Assembly (NCBI RefSeq): GCF_963678635.1
Contig: NW_026970786.1
Location: 1 to 64,000, forward strand
DNA: 64,000 bases
Direction: 5' to 3'
Source: Symsagittifera roscoffensis
Lineage: Eukaryota > Xenacoelomorpha > Acoela > Convolutidae
Both the position numbers and the translations under genes were made by a program. Every line of letters begins with the position of its first letter. Position 1 is the stretch's first letter. The notes below the pieces were generated by a model. It was not told the DNA's origin. It saw nothing but the letters and a program-made list of their open reading frames with translations, and searched no databases. This document shows, one piece after another, positions 35,501-47,015 of the stretch.

Positions 35501-36039
35501 AACTAGAGACAGAGGGCGAGAATGCTAAGAAACCACCTTTTGGACGAATCTTTGAATCGTATTTTGATCTACCGAACCACTATTCGAACAATATCGTCAT
35601 AACGGACAGAGATTTCATACTCACGGAACGCACGTGCGCCATAGCGATAACGGCGGACGTAAGCTTCAAAACAGCACTAGCGGCCGACTTTAAAAGAGAG
35701 TACAAGAATATCGAGTTTTTGTGGAAACAGAGGCCTGGTGTAGGAGGAATGATAGCGTTGCCCCCTGTTGCATCACAGATACCAGGGAAATATTTGTGTT
35801 TTTTGGTTACGAAAGCTACTGATAGGCAACACGTGAATCCGGAGAGCTTGGTATTGGCCTTGACTCGACTTAGGGATTTCCTGGTTGAGAGAGGTGTGAC
35901 CTCTCTCTCGTTACCAGTTTATGATCCCAATAGAGGGAAGCTACACCCTAGAGAGTTGTACGCTCTTGTGCATGTGATATTTTCAGAGACTGACATAGAA
36001 GTTTACTTACATAAAAAATACTATCTGAGTATATGCTAA
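26558..36039 (+). pseudogene. Element A gag-pol polyprotein with macro-like C-terminus (broken)
   Basis: Starts at ATG 26558 (MQRRDSLGS), which aligns with the start in element B; the frame is open from 26498 but that start is less likely. In order: a long charged N-terminal region, gag (around 28070-28660), two CX2CX4HX4C zinc knuckles (28778-28980), aspartic protease LLDTGAVVSVMP (about 29860), RT with YVDD (31319-31330), RNase H, then a spacer with four MSGE/LSGE repeats. Integrase follows, with an HHCC finger, Asp-Asp-Glu and the GPF/Y module, and the macro-like domain closes the frame (about 35560-36030). Damage relative to element B: a 1-nt loss near 32344 that shifts frame, and in-frame stops TAA at 34972 and TAG at 34993. 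The product would be truncated. Confidence 0.85.
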
Positions 36040-36476
36040 GAATTGCGCTCGGCGATAAGTGGTTTTTATTAAGTTATTCGATAGGAACTAGAGTCAAGTT
36101 TTAGGTTAGGTTAGGTTTTAGGTACAGTATTAGGGATTAGGTTTTTATATGATAGTATAGGTGTGTGATGTTTATGTGTTTATGTTATGTTATTGTTATG
36201 ATATGTTTTATGTTTGTGTCATCAAGGTGACAGCGCTTATTCGTGCTACTCTGACAAAGATAAAGGTGGACGATCCACCTTGGTGCTAAATTTTAAATCA
36301 GAATTGTGAAAAGAATTTCAATGAAGAGTTTTAAAGAATTGATTGATGTTGTATCCAAAAATGATGGTTCTAAGTCGCGACTTGTTTTTTAGATCTTGAT
36401 TGATCAGAAATTGTTTATTGAATTCATTGAATCAAACGAAGAATCCACACGACGACAAGAATCAACACGATAAGAA
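36040..36476 (+). other. Element A spacer between gag-pol and ORF2
   Basis: A 437-nt AT-rich spacer with t-rich phrases such as repeated ttaggttaggtttag and atgttatgtt (36100-36200). Near its end is a splice-acceptor-like sequence listed separately. No frame is supported. Confidence 0.6.
36379..36392 (+). promoter_or_regulatory. Candidate 3' splice site for ORF2 mRNA (element A)
   Basis: The sequence acttgttttttag|atcttgattgatca has a T-rich tract ending in TAG (AG at 36391-36392), 84 nt upstream of the ORF2 ATG. Element B has the equivalent gatttcttttctag|atcctgattgatca at 60821-60834, 76 nt before its ATG. Splicing would give a separate ORF2 mRNA, as retroviruses do for env. The donor site was not identified. 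Confidence 0.5.
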
Positions 36477-39400
36477 ATGGGTGACACGAACGAACTCATG
36501 GAATTCCTCTCAGCGAGTCTAGGAGCGACTCTAGACGAGATCTATCAGCGGCTGATCGATTGTGATTTCACACGAGAAGACCCGGGGTTGGCGATGTTTG
36601 TGGTCGCACTCCTCAATGCACTAGGAAGAGAGGGTCGAGGGAATCGCCCTACAGAAGTCGTGTTGATGTTGGCCTTCGGTGAGTCCGGGACCGCCGAGAG
36701 AGGCCGAAACCGATTAATGAGATGGAGGCGTGGAGAAATGTCTGGCCACGACCTGGCTCGTGAGCCAGGACTAGGTGAACAAAGGAACCACCGGCTAGGT
36801 GAGATGCCCTTACCAGTCCAACCTGCGCAGCCACTCATTGGAGCGAAGAGACAACGTGATGGGCCAGGCCCGTCACACTCTGTCGACTCTCCAACAGCTG
36901 CTCCTCCCCTGAAGAGAGTGAGAGTGAGCGAGATAGAGATTCAGACGTCGGAGACGATTGAGACACTGGAGAAGAAGGAGAGAGATCAGAGTGAGCTGTG
37001 TGCCAAACTTCAGGAGTACAGGGCGATAGCTCGAGAGAGAGACGAATGGGAAAAGAAATTTGAAGATCTGCAGGTGGCCTACCAGGAGGATGAAATAAAG
37101 CACCTGAAGGAGCTGTATATGGCGAAGGTGAGCCAAGTGTCACCGGAAATCCTGGCGAGCATGAGATCCTCGGAGGGATCCAACGACACACGCCCCAGGA
37201 CAACAGCGCAGGAGCTGTGCGCATCGAGAGGACCTGAGGTTTTGGATTTGCGTGCATCAAGGAGGCCCGAGGCTCCTCAGTAGACACGACCGTCTGCTTC
37301 GAGTCAGAGGTTCACGATACCAGACCCTTCTGACACCTATCTAGCTCCTCAATTCCAGGAATCATTTAACCAAGTGGCCAGAGCCGCAATGGATGAGATC
37401 AACAGAGGCACTGAGCGGACACTGGCTAGGATCGTTCCTTCCCAGAGTCGTGATCATTCATCAAATAGCTCGGAGCGAGCAACCCGCACGATAGCGTGTT
37501 CTGCGCCTGGTGCAGTCTTTGAGAAGTCTCGCGTGGTAGACATCAGGAAGAATCTGATGGCACGTCATCAGTTCACGCAAGTGCCAGCCGAGCATCCTCG
37601 AGCCTGCCTGAATGACATGAGCTGGAACCCCGCCACGAACGACCAAGTAATTCCCCCAGGGAGTCGCCATTTGATCATTGGAGACAGTTTGGTGAGAGAT
37701 CTGAATGAGATCTTCGTCTATGGCCATACTACCATTCTGTCCTTTGGAGGAGCCTCAGTGGCTCAAGTCATCAAAATGATGGATTTCCAGAGCGAGGATC
37801 ATCTGGATACATTAATAATAATGCTGGGGACCAATGACGTCTCGAGAGCCCCCGTGACTCCGGAGAACAAGTGGGAACCTCTATTGGTGTGTCTCTTGAA
37901 CGAATTGAAGAAAAGTACAGACCCAAGCTCGTGATCCTATGCACGATACCACCAAATCCTTTGGTGGGCACCATAGCTGCAGATTTCATGAATGGCAACG
38001 TGACGCGGTGGAATGAAATGACCCGCAGTCTGGTGAGAAACAACCCTGGCGAGTTGCGACTCCTGGATCTCGAAAATATGCTGCGCATGACTGACCACAT
38101 CGCGCTCACTAAAGATGGAGTGCACTTCAATACCCAACGAGGGAGGCATTGGATTAATGATGTGTTTCAGACACAATTGAGGGAAGCGGAGCAAGAGTCG
38201 AGGGCGACCGGTTCTTTGGCTCGGACCAATTCGACCGGAGGGAGTAGAATAAGGGCAACCGTGCCCGAATCCCTCGCCAACCGTCTAGGGCCCTTGGCAA
38301 CGGAGACGGTTGGAGCCGTAACCGTCGCTCCGAGCTCAAACGTGAGAGACAGGCTAGGGACTGCTCCTCCTCTCAGACCGCAATCGATTGGAAGCCGACT
38401 CGGCAGATCGGTGGAACAGAACAACAGGAATAACTCCCGCGTCTAGGAGGAACGATTCGCCTGCCACGACAAATCCTGCTTCGACAGCAGGACCGTCTGC
38501 AAGTACCGTGCCAGCGGAGGGAATCGAATCAGGCAGCAGGCTGCTTTGGAATAGATCAGATCCCAGTCATTGGGGTCAGTATAAGACGGACATGTCGGCG
38601 AAGTTGAACATGAATACCTTGACGTGTCGGGAGGATGCAATGAGAATGACTGGCGGAGAAAGTCCCACAGTGTCGCGACTTTATCGGATACCGGGCGTGG
38701 ATTGGCTGCTAGCAGAGCAGGAGAAATTCAGCTCCTCGACCTCACTCCGACATGTAGACCTGGATGGATTACCTCATGACAATACCTTTGGACCTCTAAA
38801 CACCCGGTCACTCACCGACGTTCGAGATAGGACCCGGGAAAGGACGCCACCTGCTCGCAAGGGCAAATTCCAGACGGAGAACAAGCCCAATAACAAACAT
38901 CACAAGATGTACAGACAATTTGCTAAACCACCCGGTCAGACGCCTGGCGAGTATTCGAGGGACTACCCCCGAACTACAACAGTGGTTGGAGACAATAAGA
39001 GATATGGGAACCTGAAGGCCCCAATAGGCGATGGCCTTTTTGCAGCTTATGATCCCTTGGACATGAAGGCTGCAAAAGATCTGATTGTGGCCGGCTCCGA
39101 TTATCTCTACACGCCCCGTTCTCTCTTTTGGCCCGATGTGATCTTCTTGACGGCGCCTAAACTGGACTGGGGACAGGCAATAGGCATGATGATAAGTGTA
39201 CGAAGGGTGGTCAGCATGGAGCCGCAGGTGATAGTGGTTGCAGGCTCAAATGATCATCTACAAAGCAGAGGCTTATTGTCACGTCTGACGGATGGGTCGA
39301 TCCCGAGTAACGAGGTTATAGGGGAGGCGATAATGACACTGCTCTCGGCGATGGCCGAGGTAGAGGCAGCAGCAAGACAACGCTTCACCATGAATGTGGT

Positions 39401-42400
39401 GAAGGTGGTCTTTGTATTGTCACCAGGCTACGCTGCGTTGCCAGAACCCCTTCAATTTGTGTACACAATGGTCACAACGATAGCAGAGGGGATATATAAC
39501 GTGATAATTCCTGCCCCAAACAGAGTAGTGGACCCGGACAATTACTATCCGTCCCGATCTGAGCTTCCCGCCGTTTGGGCTGACATTTCGAATGCCATAC
39601 AGGGGCTCAGAGATTGTAGCACAACTCGGTTGGTGCTAGATGAAGTTCTGGGGTTGGAGCTGTCCAACTTCGCCAGATTACTGAAGTTAAGACCAGGGGT
39701 AGATGACAATCATCTGTTAGTACAGCAGGTGGCTGATGATCTCTGGTTCAGACAGATGGATCATGCAGAGAATGAGCAGGGAAGGATGATCAGAAAGAAC
39801 ATGACGTCAGCGGAGGAGGACCTCATGGCAATGGCTTTGCGTACGAAGCCGCACAACAACATATGGTTGTATCTGTCACCGAGGCTGTGCACCTTGGGTG
39901 AGGATGCGTTTGAGCATGCGCCGGCAATAATTAAAGAAATACACGTGTATCTGAAGAATCTACTTAATGCCCGGGAGTTGGCTGGAGGCAAGATGTTGAA
40001 ACTGATGCAAGACGTAAACACGATGTCGCTGGACAAGTTCCAAGCTGACGTGCTGGCCACGAAGGCACAGTATGAACGATCAGATGCTATCTTGGGTGGA
40101 ATGGGAGTGGGTTGGACGCCATCTTTCCTATCGACATGCTATCCGAAGGCATCTAGGAACCTGATTGCGAGTTTCGTCAAAGACATCAGGAAGTTGTCGA
40201 TTGGCCTGGTGCTAGCCTTATACGTGACATTTGGTCATGAAAACTTTGTGAAAGGACCGGCAAACCTCTTTACCCAAGCGTTGGCAGATTTGAGACTGGA
40301 TGGACTCCTGACTCTGATTGCCATGACCTACGGTCGACTGGGAGACTTGCTTGTGCTGTTGCGTTACCCTGAACAACTACAGGGACCCAGTCGTGAGTTC
40401 AATGCACAGTTGGAAACCGCCTCGCTCAAGAAGATGAAAGCCTGGAGGACTCTCCTGCTTCAGTACCTCTTGCAACAGAACAGAAGCGTCATGGGAGAAG
40501 ACAAAGTTGCGACGAACGCAGGCGAATGCAAGCAGTATTGTGGCATGCCCTTACTAACGGACTTAGCTGTCATGATGCGGATTGATCCGTTGGCTCTGGT
40601 CCACGGACTGAGGGAATTCGTCACAGTGGTGTATGGACCGGTGATGTCTTTTGCGTTCCCGGATGTGCAAGTTAAAGCGTACAGGAATTCAGTGTTGTAC
40701 GTCAACCTGGTCTCAGTCGTGGATTGTTCCGTGCTGAATTGGGTAGAGCAGAGTGAACTGAGAAAGCTGGCTAGCGACGACAGGCTGTTCGGAAGAATAG
40801 CAGAGCCAGGCTGGGTGTTGATGGACTTCAACAACCACTTCAAATGCCGAATGGGCCGTGAGGATCTGTCCCACATCCAGTTTAACCCAAAACTTTGGAA
40901 TTTGAGACCAGTGGTGAAAGATACAGGAGAGGCTGTGGGAGTACCTCAATTGCCAGGAGCCTACGCTCACGCGAAAGAGAATCAACAAACATGGCTTCCT
41001 GGGTCCAGGCTGCTGCCGGACCAATGCCCTCGATATCCACCGATAAGGAGGATGTTGTTGGGAGTCACGTCTCCCATCATTGCCCCTCGCATCGGAGCAG
41101 CTCGTGACGCAGAGAAGAGAATGTTGAAGTGGAGTGGAGGGATGGAGCCGCGCTTCATCAGCTGGAACGCTGCCGCCGCGCATACGTTTGACTTCTCATT
41201 CCCCGATGCCTGGAGCAGGAAAAAGATCAAGGCACTACCCTCCAGGAGACCAGAGGTCTCGGCTGAAACGTGGAACGAAGTGTATTCTTCCGCGGATGAC
41301 TTATCGAGACTAAAGTGGTCAGGAGAAGCGAAAGTAGTGATGCTGGAGGTGGCAAGAGAGAGCAGAGGAGGCTCATATATAACGATAGAAGACCTGGCCC
41401 CGCATGGCGAGGAGTTGGTAGAATTCCTGGTCGATGATGAATTGTTTTATCACGCAGGAGACATGGCCGTACCGGCTCGGCCGGATTCGGGCATGGACGC
41501 ACGACAAGGACCCTCGGGACCTAAGCCGAGACCTGACGCGGACGACGATGAATTGATGGATCAGGACGATAACGATAACGGGACCGGAAGTAAGACGGAG
41601 AAACCGGGAGAGACCGATCTAGGAGCGTTGGAAAGGGACTTGCTAGAATACCGGTTCAGTGAAGACGACGATGGGGAAGTCGATGGGAGTTTATTGTTGA
41701 TGGCACCATCGTCCTTCATGTCTCCTACAAAAGAGGCGTCGGCCGATCTATCTCCGATAGACCCAATAAGCCAGGCTAGAGAGTGCCGAAGCAGGGATCC
41801 GCAGAAACTGCTTCATGAATCACCGAGGAGGAGGAAAATCGAAGAGTCGATGAAGATATCGTTCCTCAGTACGTTACCAGAAGAGGAATGGGAAAGATAT
41901 CAAATGGAGCTGGAAGGCAAGACAGGTGCAATCTGGAGCCGAGTGAACTTCATGGAGAAATCATGGGACGTGATAAGGCGATATGGGACGCAGTCCATAA
42001 TGAAGGTGGGATTGAACCAACCCATCATGCGTGAGGTCCTGGAGAAAATAGTGAGCTCCATGGAGTCGGATGTTCTGACCGAGTCAGTAACAGAAGACAG
42101 TGCCGATGATCAGCATGTTGCAAAGAAATTACCTGTCAGACCAGCCAGGAAAGGGCTGAAGCGACTAAAAGGGAAAACAGGAAGTCGAGCCATGAACCCG
42201 AGAGTGGTGAAGTCGAGAGCCAGCGCAGTGGTGACCTCTTTAACGAGCGCAGGTCGTTCAGGCGAGAGCGGACAAGGAGATAGCGCAACGCTGACAGGGG
42301 GAGAAAAAGAGAATCTGATACCCCCTATGCTCTTGGCCGGTCTGACCGTATTCGCCACAAGATCGAAGAAGACGGCGCAAACCCTGGCAGACACTAAGTT

Positions 42401-45311
42401 AGAAATGGAAATCATCAGTCAATGTGGATCTGGAGGACTTGAAGATTATAGGCCCTCGCGAATCAACATGGCCAAGTTGAAACTGGAAGGACAACTCGAC
42501 GTGGTCGAGTACAGTCGAATAACTGTGCCGGAATCGGTCCACATGGGAGATCCGGCAGGGGGTTATGTGGAGATGTTGAAAGCGAGGAACTCCGCGAGAG
42601 GGCACCTGATGGCTTGGAGTGAAAAGCGGGCCATGCAAGAATATCTGAAAGGGCTTACGGAGAACTCTAACTTCAATCGAAAAGAGTATGGCACAGTAAT
42701 GTCATCAGAAGCGAATGAAATTGGATTGGAAAAACTGCTAGAGATTTCTTGGAGGGCGGCCCTCCAGAAATACTTCGATGAGACGATGAATGCACCTGCG
42801 ACGGTAGCAGCATACCTGGCTCATCCTTGCGTGAGAACTGATCTGCAAGTACGGTTGGCTTGGTGCTTGATGGGCATCAAAAAGGCGGAGTATGAAGCCA
42901 GTAATGATTCGAGATCACGAGAACAGGAGCTAGAATTATTGGAAGCTCTGCGAGCATTGATCTCAAAAGACGATTCAGCGATAGCATGGGCTAAGCGAAA
43001 GGATGCTCTTTGCTTTGTCAGGTTCGTGGTGGATCGTATAAAGATCATTCGGCAAAAGGGAGTTGATTGCGAAAGGAACTTCCTTAGGGCACTCCTAGAA
43101 CTATATCAGGACATGCCACTGACCGTGCCAAGCAAAGAGTCGAATGATATGGAAAGCTATCGCAAGTTGGAAGAGGTGAGAAGATATTCCAACAAAGAAT
43201 TGAAAGTGAGCCGAGAGTTGATTGAAGCGGTCAGAGGACAAAAAGAGTTTGCAACACTAGGGAAACTGAAGTCGTTCCAATATGTGTCTGGCATACCGGG
43301 GATGGCGTATAATCCCTTCGTGAACGAAGAAGCCAGGGAAGCGTACTTCGACTATGAGCAAGTCACAGTGCTCAACTTCTGGGTTGAACGAATTAAGGAA
43401 ATCGGAATGCTGATGGTGGAACAACCCATGCTGGGAATTATTCTGGAAGAACGAGTGGTCGAACCCTCGATTCCCGAGCTAAAAGGACAAGTGAGTTTTG
43501 ATTGTGGTTCTTGGGACGGTCCCTTGAAAACTAGTCTAGTAGTGATGTGGGAACTCATGAAGCCTTCCTGGTGTCCCCATCCTAACGCAGGCTTAATCTG
43601 GGACATGACCGCGGATATCATGTTAGACCGGGATGATGATGCGAGTTTACATGATCTGGCCATGATACATCACCTGCTGGCCATGAGATTGACGAAGAGG
43701 AAGAGCAACCCGTCCACGGAGCTGTCCGAGGAAGGTACACCGAGTAATTGGTTGAAGCAAGGCACATGCTTGGCTCAACACAGTGGGATGGAAGGACATG
43801 TTTGTAACCTGGGACACTGCCTGATTACGCTGAGCGAGCAGCATCGACAACTGGCACGATTGTATGGAAGATTGAGCATGTCAGATAAGAGTGCCATGGA
43901 GTTGGTCGCGGACTGCCATGGGGTGACGGACGTAAACCTGATCACAGCCTTGGGATTTTGTAGCATGACGAGTTCGATAGAATCGCTCGAGCGCTTGGAG
44001 CGTGCCCATGAGCTTGTGACGTCCCTCAGCGTGGAAATATTCCCTGGAGCATTACAGACAGAGCAGAAGATTGGAGGCTGGCGAGAAGCTCTAGAAAATG
44101 AAATGAATCTGAAGGACAGTGAAGCCTATCACAGACCTACTGGTTCAAAATATATGGTGGGTTCAAGCTCAGCGCCGTATTGTAATAGCAAGTATCCTAC
44201 ACACATGGTGGTGATGGATGCGAGGACGCAACAAGTGTTGGTTGACCAACTTTTCTCTGTGCCAAAGTGCGTGAGGTTGGCCAGAATGTCAGAAAGATCA
44301 TATGACTTGTTGGCAAAGATCTTTCGGGCAGTCCCGAAGAGATCCGAAGGCGAGTTGCAAGACGTTGTGGGTGAAGAGTTCATGAGACTGAACGAAGGTA
44401 ACGTGAGTGAGTTCCAGAAACAGAAAGCGAGTGGAGCGTTACCCACTGAATTCCCCACCATAGAAGAGAAAGACGATTTACATAGAATCCTGATGGAAGT
44501 GGAACCGTTGCTGGGAGCCTCAGGGTATCGGACCCGAAGGAACATAGTGAGAACCCATGGGGAGTATCCTTGCCACTGCTTGGCGCAGACGTTGTGGTAC
44601 CCCAAACGCGGGAATCTGATCCTAGTATGGGACGTGGAGGAGTTGTACTCCACGGGGTTGCCCGATCAGAATCAACAAGTGTCAATCGTGGTGGTTAGCG
44701 CCATGCTAGCAGTGAGATGGTTGGAGGCTAACGCGGACACAAGTCAGCAGGAGACGGCCGTGCCGACTCCTGAACAGTTGAGCAACGTAAAAATGAGTCG
44801 TGAATTGGATATTTTCAGAACTACCTGCAAAGTTCTGAGAATACCTAAAGCCATTGAAAGGATATGGTCAAGGCAGAGATTGATGCCTTGGTTCCGTGCA
44901 GTGATGACATCATGGATGTATGATCGCGCAAAGCGTCACATGTCAAGGAACACGGAAGCCTATCAATCTTTCCAGCTAGATATAGGACCGGGAGCCTATA
45001 AGAGAGCTTTCTTGACGCACAGAAACGCGGTCACCACAGCGGTGAAGCGGGTAGCTGGAGCCCCTTGTGTTACTGAAGATGAGAAGAAAGAGGTCTTAAG
45101 AGCTGACCTAGAACGAAACGTGAGCCTATGTCTTCACAACAGCTTTTGCAGGAACCGGGAGCAGAAGGTGAATGTGGACTTGCTACCTTGTTGCAAACCG
45201 AGGCTGTTGGAACAGGAGGGTTGGGGCACGGCCCGCAACTCTCTGGACATGTTAGAGAAAGTTCTGGAAGACAGTGACGCTGAACCTCAGGATGGAGAAG
45301 TGATGGAATGA
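36477..45311 (+). pseudogene. Element A ORF2: SGNH-hydrolase-containing giant protein (5' part broken)
   Basis: Full span about 2,945 codons. Domains: a conserved N-terminal domain (residues 1-115; GNRPTEVVLMLAFGESG, RWRRGEMSGHDLAREPG), a coiled-coil stretch (about 150-210), a SGNH/GDSL hydrolase domain with HLIIGDSLVRDL (37665-37700), IMLGTNDVSR (37825-37853) and LTKDGVHFN (38107-38134), then a second conserved region (VDWLLAEQEKFSS, SLFWPDVIFLTAP, VVVAGSNDHLQSRG). A long tail to 45311 has no recognised domain. Breaks: in-frame TAG at 37281, a 1-nt frameshift near 37905 in an A run, and a compensating shift between 38388 and 38446. From 38446 on it stays open for ~2,290 codons. No signal peptide or membrane segment suggests an envelope protein. 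Confidence 0.75.
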
Positions 45312-46055
45312 AGATGGCCAAAGAAGAGAAGAGAAGGAGAAAAACTTGATTGTCTTTGTGTGTAGAAACTTGAACAAATCAACCAAGTTTTGATTATTGA
45401 ACTTGTTAAACTTTTTGTTTTGATCTAGTTTGGTCAGACCAAACTTTGAAAATTGTTGCAATGGTTAAAATAGTTGAAATTGTTGATTTTAGTTACTACT
45501 ATCTATGTATGTATATAAGGAGCATAGGTGAGTATATTTACCTATTTATTCACGACTGAAGTTTTTAACCTGTGTAAGACACAAATTCACTGTGTGGCGA
45601 CATGGTAAGTTTGAGTAAACTCGCTCGAGAAGGGTGGGTAACTCAATAACTTTCCTAGCCACAGAGTTTCTTAGTTTTAATATTGAAAGGACCGCATAAA
45701 TGACTGATTATACTTGGTGAGTGAAGTTAAGTTAATTTTAACGGGTGCGTGGCCGTGCCACGTCCCACTTTTTAATCAGAGGCGAAAAGAAGTTTTGTGG
45801 CGAGATGACGTAAGTAGTCAGAAAAGAAATTTTATCTAGGACACTCCTCATGGTGCAAATTTTGTGAAAATGTTGAAAGGCAGTGAGATGTAGTACGATG
45901 CCATTTGTGAACACGTAGTGAGTTGAGGTGGAGTAGATAAATTTCATTTTCTTATGCGATTTGTAAGATTGGTTACAGAGAACTGGATAACTACTTGACG
46001 ATAACCCGGTGTTATGCGATCAATAGGGACATTGATGGAGACTTGTCCGGGGAGT
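45312..46055 (+). other. Element A 3' untranslated region
   Basis: Non-coding, homologous to 46372-47014. A long-range stem CTGTGTGGC (about 45592) with GCCACAGAG (about 45658) encloses ~60 nt and is followed by gtttcttagttttaata, nearly invariant in the B copy. Further hairpins include gcgtggc-cgt-gccacgt at 45747-45763. It ends in TTGTCCGGGGAGT (46043-46055), the presumed polypurine-tract region directly before the terminal repeat. Confidence 0.65.
46043..46055 (+). promoter_or_regulatory. TTGTCCGGGGAG motif at the 3' LTR boundary (element A)
   Basis: The purine run GGGGAG ends one base before the terminal repeat (46056), the position of the plus-strand primer tract in LTR retroelements. 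The same 12-mer occurs inside pol. Confidence 0.6.
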
Positions 46056-46371
46056 ATTCTGCCAGATGACACAGCACAACCTTCCGGCGACATAAAAAAG
46101 AGTGACTAAAGGCCTTATGAACAAAAAAGTGTTGCGACGGAGGGTCAGAATGTTCTAGAATTTTTATTTTTAAAATTTCGATTGGAAGAAGAACATTTCT
46201 GAGAAATAGAAAAAAGACGGCCATTTTGAATAAAAAAGACGAAAATCAGAACCACGATAGAGATTGTGAAGAACAGTCGTGCAAGAAAATTACGAAGCCT
46301 CTTATCGTGGCAATAACACACGATAAGAACCTTAGCGACGGATATTTGTGGAGAAGGAGGCTTCAGTGGGG
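46056..46371 (+). repeat. Element A right terminal repeat, cut at 46371
   Basis: Direct copy of 22541-22856 with one mismatch. Similarity stops sharply at 46371, after cagtgggg. The following sequence (aattgaaaactgaaac) is 3' untranslated sequence of subfamily B, not the continuation seen after 22856. Confidence 0.85.
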
Positions 46372-47014
46372 AATTGAAAACTGAAACATTTAAGTTGAGT
46401 TTGGAAATTGTTGCATTTATAAATTTGCATTTTGGTTTTAGTTAAAGTGGCTTTAGAGACACTCACTTATTATTTATTTAGAAAGGCTTGAGGGAAGAGT
46501 ATATTTAAATATTCCAGCCTGCATGATTGTTTTTAATCACTTAGGAAGACTGATAACTTTGTGGTGACATGAAAAACTTGAGTAACTTCTTGAGGAGGGA
46601 GGTTGTTGCATTGTTCTTTCTAACCACAAAGTTTCTTAGTTTTAATACTCAGGACAATAGGCAAGCAAGATTTCCGAAGGGAAGGAGCATAGTAGGATAA
46701 TTTTAGCTTGTTGGTTGGCAGGACTGTCCTGCAAGCCAACACCTTTTAAATCTAGGAGAAAAAGTTTCAATCGGGATATTGACACTGGAAGTCAGAAAAT
46801 ATGTTTTATCTTAAGTCATATCCTCAATGTGCAGATTAATGAAAGAATTTGAAGGCTATAGTGATGTAGTATGATGCCATTTATATTCTGCAGTGAGTCG
46901 ATGTGACGTAGGTAAAAGTAATTTCGTGCATTTTGTAAATTCTGTTCGATGACACTGTAACCATTTAGAACATTGCGCGATTCAATGAGGACATTGACCG
47001 GACTGTCCGGGGAG
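46372..47014 (+). other. Subfamily B 3' untranslated region, 5'-truncated
   Basis: Aligns with 45440-46055 of element A: the stem ACTTTGTGG (about 46556) with CCACAAAGT (about 46624), the shared gtttcttagttttaatact, a hairpin around gttggcaggactgtcctgc (46712-46740), and gatgtagtatgatgccattt (46864). It ends in CTGTCCGGGGAGT (47003-47015). It must come from another B-type copy, because element B starts to its right. Confidence 0.65.
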
Positions 47015-47015
47015 T
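47004..47015 (+). promoter_or_regulatory. TGTCCGGGGAGT motif at the element B LTR start
   Basis: Same motif and position as 46043-46055 in element A, directly followed by atgtgacattcgacc. Confidence 0.55.

Larger units (their letters stand above)
22541..46371 (+). mobile_element. Element A: giant Ty3/Gypsy-type LTR retroelement
   Basis: About 23.8 kb between two direct copies of a 316-bp sequence (22541-22856 and 46056-46371, one mismatch). Order: structured leader (to 26557), gag-pol (26558-36039), spacer with a splice acceptor, ORF2 (36477-45311), 3' untranslated region, then the second terminal copy. RT, RNase H and integrase place it in Ty3/Gypsy, but the Pol C-terminal extension and the ORF2 size are exceptional. 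Whether 316 bp is the whole LTR or only its first part is unresolved: the right copy is cut at 46371, where it meets 3' sequence of subfamily B. No target duplication was found. Confidence 0.85.

Noticed and set aside
38411-38446. A mini-intron explaining the ORF2 frame change in element A
   Set aside because: The gt...ag interval is 36 nt, a multiple of three, so removing it would not correct the frame, and it is too short for normal splicing.
36477-45311. ORF2 as a retroviral envelope gene
   Set aside because: No signal peptide, furin-like site or membrane anchor is visible; the recognised domain is a SGNH hydrolase.
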